This document shows positions 61,979 to 64,000 of a stretch of DNA of 64,000 nt, one piece after another. The stretch is from NCBI GenBank assembly GCA_947650285.1, contig CANTFL010000146.1, forward strand, positions 248,001 to 312,000, in the 5' to 3' direction. Position numbers and translations under genes: made by a program. Numbering within the stretch: the first letter of the stretch is position 1; the number at the start of each line of letters is the position of its first letter. The notes below the pieces were generated by a model. It searched no databases. It saw only the letters and a program-made list of their open reading frames with translations, and was not told the DNA's origin. The stretch comes from Hyaloperonospora brassicae (lineage: Eukaryota; Oomycota; Peronosporomycetes; Peronosporales; Peronosporaceae).

Positions 61979-63118
61979 AGCAGACACTACTTACTCACTT
62001 GCTCACGTGCACGGGCGATGTGGTGGCTGAGTTGGTGAGGGGCGGGCGAGCCAATCGGAAGCGAGCGGAGAGAGTGGGTTTCGACCACTAAGAAGTCGGT
62101 ACGGCGTCAAGGCGGACGCGTGGGTTGAGGGAGGCTGCAGTGGATTGCTCCCAGATGGCTACAGTTGGACACGTGCCCAGCGATGAGGACTGTCTGTGCA
62201 TAAACAGGGCACATAAATGGATACTTTAAGACCATAAACTCCTGAGCAGCTGGCAGAAGACAAAAGCGATTTGTAGCCAAGTGCTGTCGCGGTCACAGCG
62301 AGAGTTTGGTTCACATCTGGTGGAGGTGGCCGGCTGGACTGGGCTGCCGGAAAGAGATGTTCAGTGTTTTTGGACCCGGCAGACAGAAGAGCACAGTTGC
62401 GATTGACGTTGTGCGAGCTACTGCTAGCGAGAAGACCGCCAAGGATACGTCGGACTGTTTGACCGAGCGGTGTAGCAAGTGTTTGGAGGTGAATGAAGGC
62501 GCGTGTCGTCCAATGGAACTGAATAGGGTGCTTACTTTTTCTTTTTGTAGGATGACGCGTTGGATGCAGAGAAGACGAGTTGTCAGTTGTCTGTCGAGTT
62601 TCTGAGACTAAGGACACCGTACTAAGAAAGCGCGCGAAAGCTAAACGTTGTACAGTTTGTCAATGAGGCGAGGTACTGACAAGTGAGCGCAGAAATATAC
62701 ACACCTACGAAGGCGCAAGGAATGCGTCTCCGGCAATGCATCGAAATACACGACACCCACGCCTTCAAGAGGGCTCATCACATCACGTGGCTAGGTACGC
62801 ACAATCACCGAAACGTTTGTTTCGACATTGGTGTTGCGCACCTGTCTACGGATACTCGCTCATGTTACCTCATCGCTTCTCTGTGAGAGACGTCTTGTAC
62901 ACATGTGGCGCGGTACGGACAACCACCAGATCATCCGACACCGGCGTTGCGGACCGGTCGAAAGATACGCGTCCATACCATCGGATTGCTTCGCTGACAG
63001 CAGTCCTGCGTGCACGGGCAACGTCTGGTACAAGAAAGTAGACCATCAGTTGTTTTCCTCTTTCGTGCACGACTACGTGAGCCTCATCTCGGTCGACTGT
63101 GGACGGACGCAGGCGCTC
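61979..63118. other. Spacer right of the FAIM1-like gene
   Basis: 1.1 kb with no gene recognised. The left end is the promoter of the FAIM1-like gene (minus). Frames of up to 152 codons exist on the minus strand (62617-62159) without family features. Two similar phrases, catc(g)cttctctg/gcttcgctga, flank the 62870-63000 area but no repeat is clear. Confidence 0.35.
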
Positions 63119-63154
63119 TGTAACGGGGCAGCCCGTTGGGTGTGCCCCGTTACA
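63119..63154 (+). repeat. 36-bp solo-LTR relic with target duplication
   Basis: It begins TGTAACGGGGCAGCCCGTT and ends GTGCCCCGTTACA, that is, the first 19 and the last 13 bases of the LTR seen at 23731-24121, fused with almost no middle. CGCTC flanks it on both sides (63114-63118 and 63155-63159), a perfect 5-bp target duplication. Confidence 0.85.
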
Positions 63155-63159
63155 CGCTC

Positions 63160-64000
63160 TCTTCCCTGTCGAACACAATAGCGACAACGACAGGATACGT
63201 GTGAACATAGACGCGCGCTCCATCCGACTACTGACGATAATGACGGCGCGACGAAAGGCGGACGACCGAAAGTTTAGCAATACACAGAAATGACAGCAGC
63301 TGGTGCACGACCGACCTCTGCTGTCCTTCGACGTGACTCATTCGCGTGACTGCTGCGGTCAATAGCATATCCGACCGACTGGTGGGTGGCTATGATATTG
63401 GACGTGGGCGGGTGAGACGCAGCACTTTTTGCAGTAGATTAGACGACCGCGTTGTGCTGTATATACACTGGTTATGCGCTGCCGCGCAAGACCGCACCAC
63501 GCTACAGCTCGACATCGATCGATCTGCAAGTGCCAACAACAGATGCCACCGGTATTTCGAGACTTTTCCATACATACGTGACATCGATGGACACGCAGCC
63601 GTCGTGAGCAAACACGCCTCGACACTGGGCGTCTCTACAAAGCACTTGAGGAGCTACACGTGACAAATGAGATGTCGCGTGCTTCGAGTGCGTTCTTCTT
63701 CCGCGTACTCGTTGAGGCAACGAAAGTCGATACCACAGTCATCAACATGTTCAAGCACTCTATTTATTGATTAGATGTCGAGGTCGGCCACGTCCCGTCT
63801 AGCGAATCCGCATGTACGATCCGTGGTCACGCAAATCTTGTGTTGTAACTTGTCACTGAAGCGAGAACGGCGCGTCCTGACGTCCAAAGGTAGCAGCTTG
63901 AGATCGCCTCGGCGACTCACTCTCGGTCGAATAGGAGCGTCGGTACTGGGGAAACAATCTTTGCCGATGATGTCGCCGCCGTTTCCGCCGCCCATTCATC
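63160..64000. other. Right end of window
   Basis: No gene recognised. A minus-strand frame from the window edge to a stop at 63853 (GRRKRRRHHRQRL, SESPRRSQAATFG) is Arg-rich and could be the 3' end of a gene outside the window, but support is weak. Confidence 0.3.

Noticed and set aside
60914..62038. Plus-strand frame of 374 codons
   Set aside because: Antisense shadow of the FAIM1-like gene, rich in Arg/His/Val with no domain.
63119..63154. Hairpin as a transcription terminator
   Set aside because: The sequence equals both ends of a known LTR and has a perfect 5-bp target duplication, so it is an element relic.

Overview
This is nuclear DNA of an oomycete, most likely a Peronosporales species (Phytophthora or downy-mildew type). 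The evidence is a block of compact, intron-poor genes with oomycete-style content (tandem signal-peptide/TM TKL kinases, NPRL3, eIF3b, SMG9, ABHD18), a few short GT-AG introns, and a neighbouring block packed with nested LTR retrotransposons. No bacterial, tRNA, rRNA or CRISPR feature was seen.

Layout. Bases 1 to about 34,200 are a retrotransposon nest. Copia-A (minus strand) runs off the left edge. Its 5' LTR was split by Gypsy-1 (3381-10949), which left a perfect AGTCG duplication. Gypsy-2 (11151 to about 19218) follows and carries a fragment of mitochondrial nad2 in its gag. Copia-B (minus, 19492-23160) has lost most of its reverse transcriptase. Next come a direct repeat split by a solo LTR, and then Gypsy-3 (about 25878-34201), which sits inside a SAM-dependent methyltransferase gene and cuts it in two. 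All three Gypsy elements encode a chromodomain after the integrase, so they are chromovirus-like. All three also carry open reading frames on the opposite strand between pol and the 3' LTR. LTR divergence counted by eye is about 2.7% (Gypsy-1), 5-6% (Gypsy-2) and 6% (Gypsy-3). None is intact.

Bases about 36,000-62,000 are a conserved-looking gene block: ABHD18-like hydrolase (+, five exons), NPRL3 (-), SMG9 (-, two exons), a hypothetical basic protein (-), a HAD-fold protein (-, two exons), eIF3b (-), two tandem receptor-like TKL kinases (+), a GNAT / beta-trefoil / inositol-oxygenase-like fusion whose metal ligands are all replaced (+, three exons), a phosphotriesterase-like protein with a C-terminal Cys cluster (-, two exons), and a FAIM1-like protein with a WW domain and endocytic-type short motifs (-). 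Bases 62,000-64,000 hold no gene I can support apart from a 36-bp solo-LTR relic with a perfect target duplication.

The housekeeping genes touch translation initiation (eIF3b), mRNA surveillance (SMG9) and TORC1 amino-acid signalling (NPRL3). They are neighbours, not an operon. The strongest leads for something undescribed are the opposite-strand gene in the chromoviruses, the dead-MIOX fusion protein, and the mitochondrial insertion in a mobile element. Exon models are my own splice-site readings and the reading frames close exactly, but no transcript data were available.
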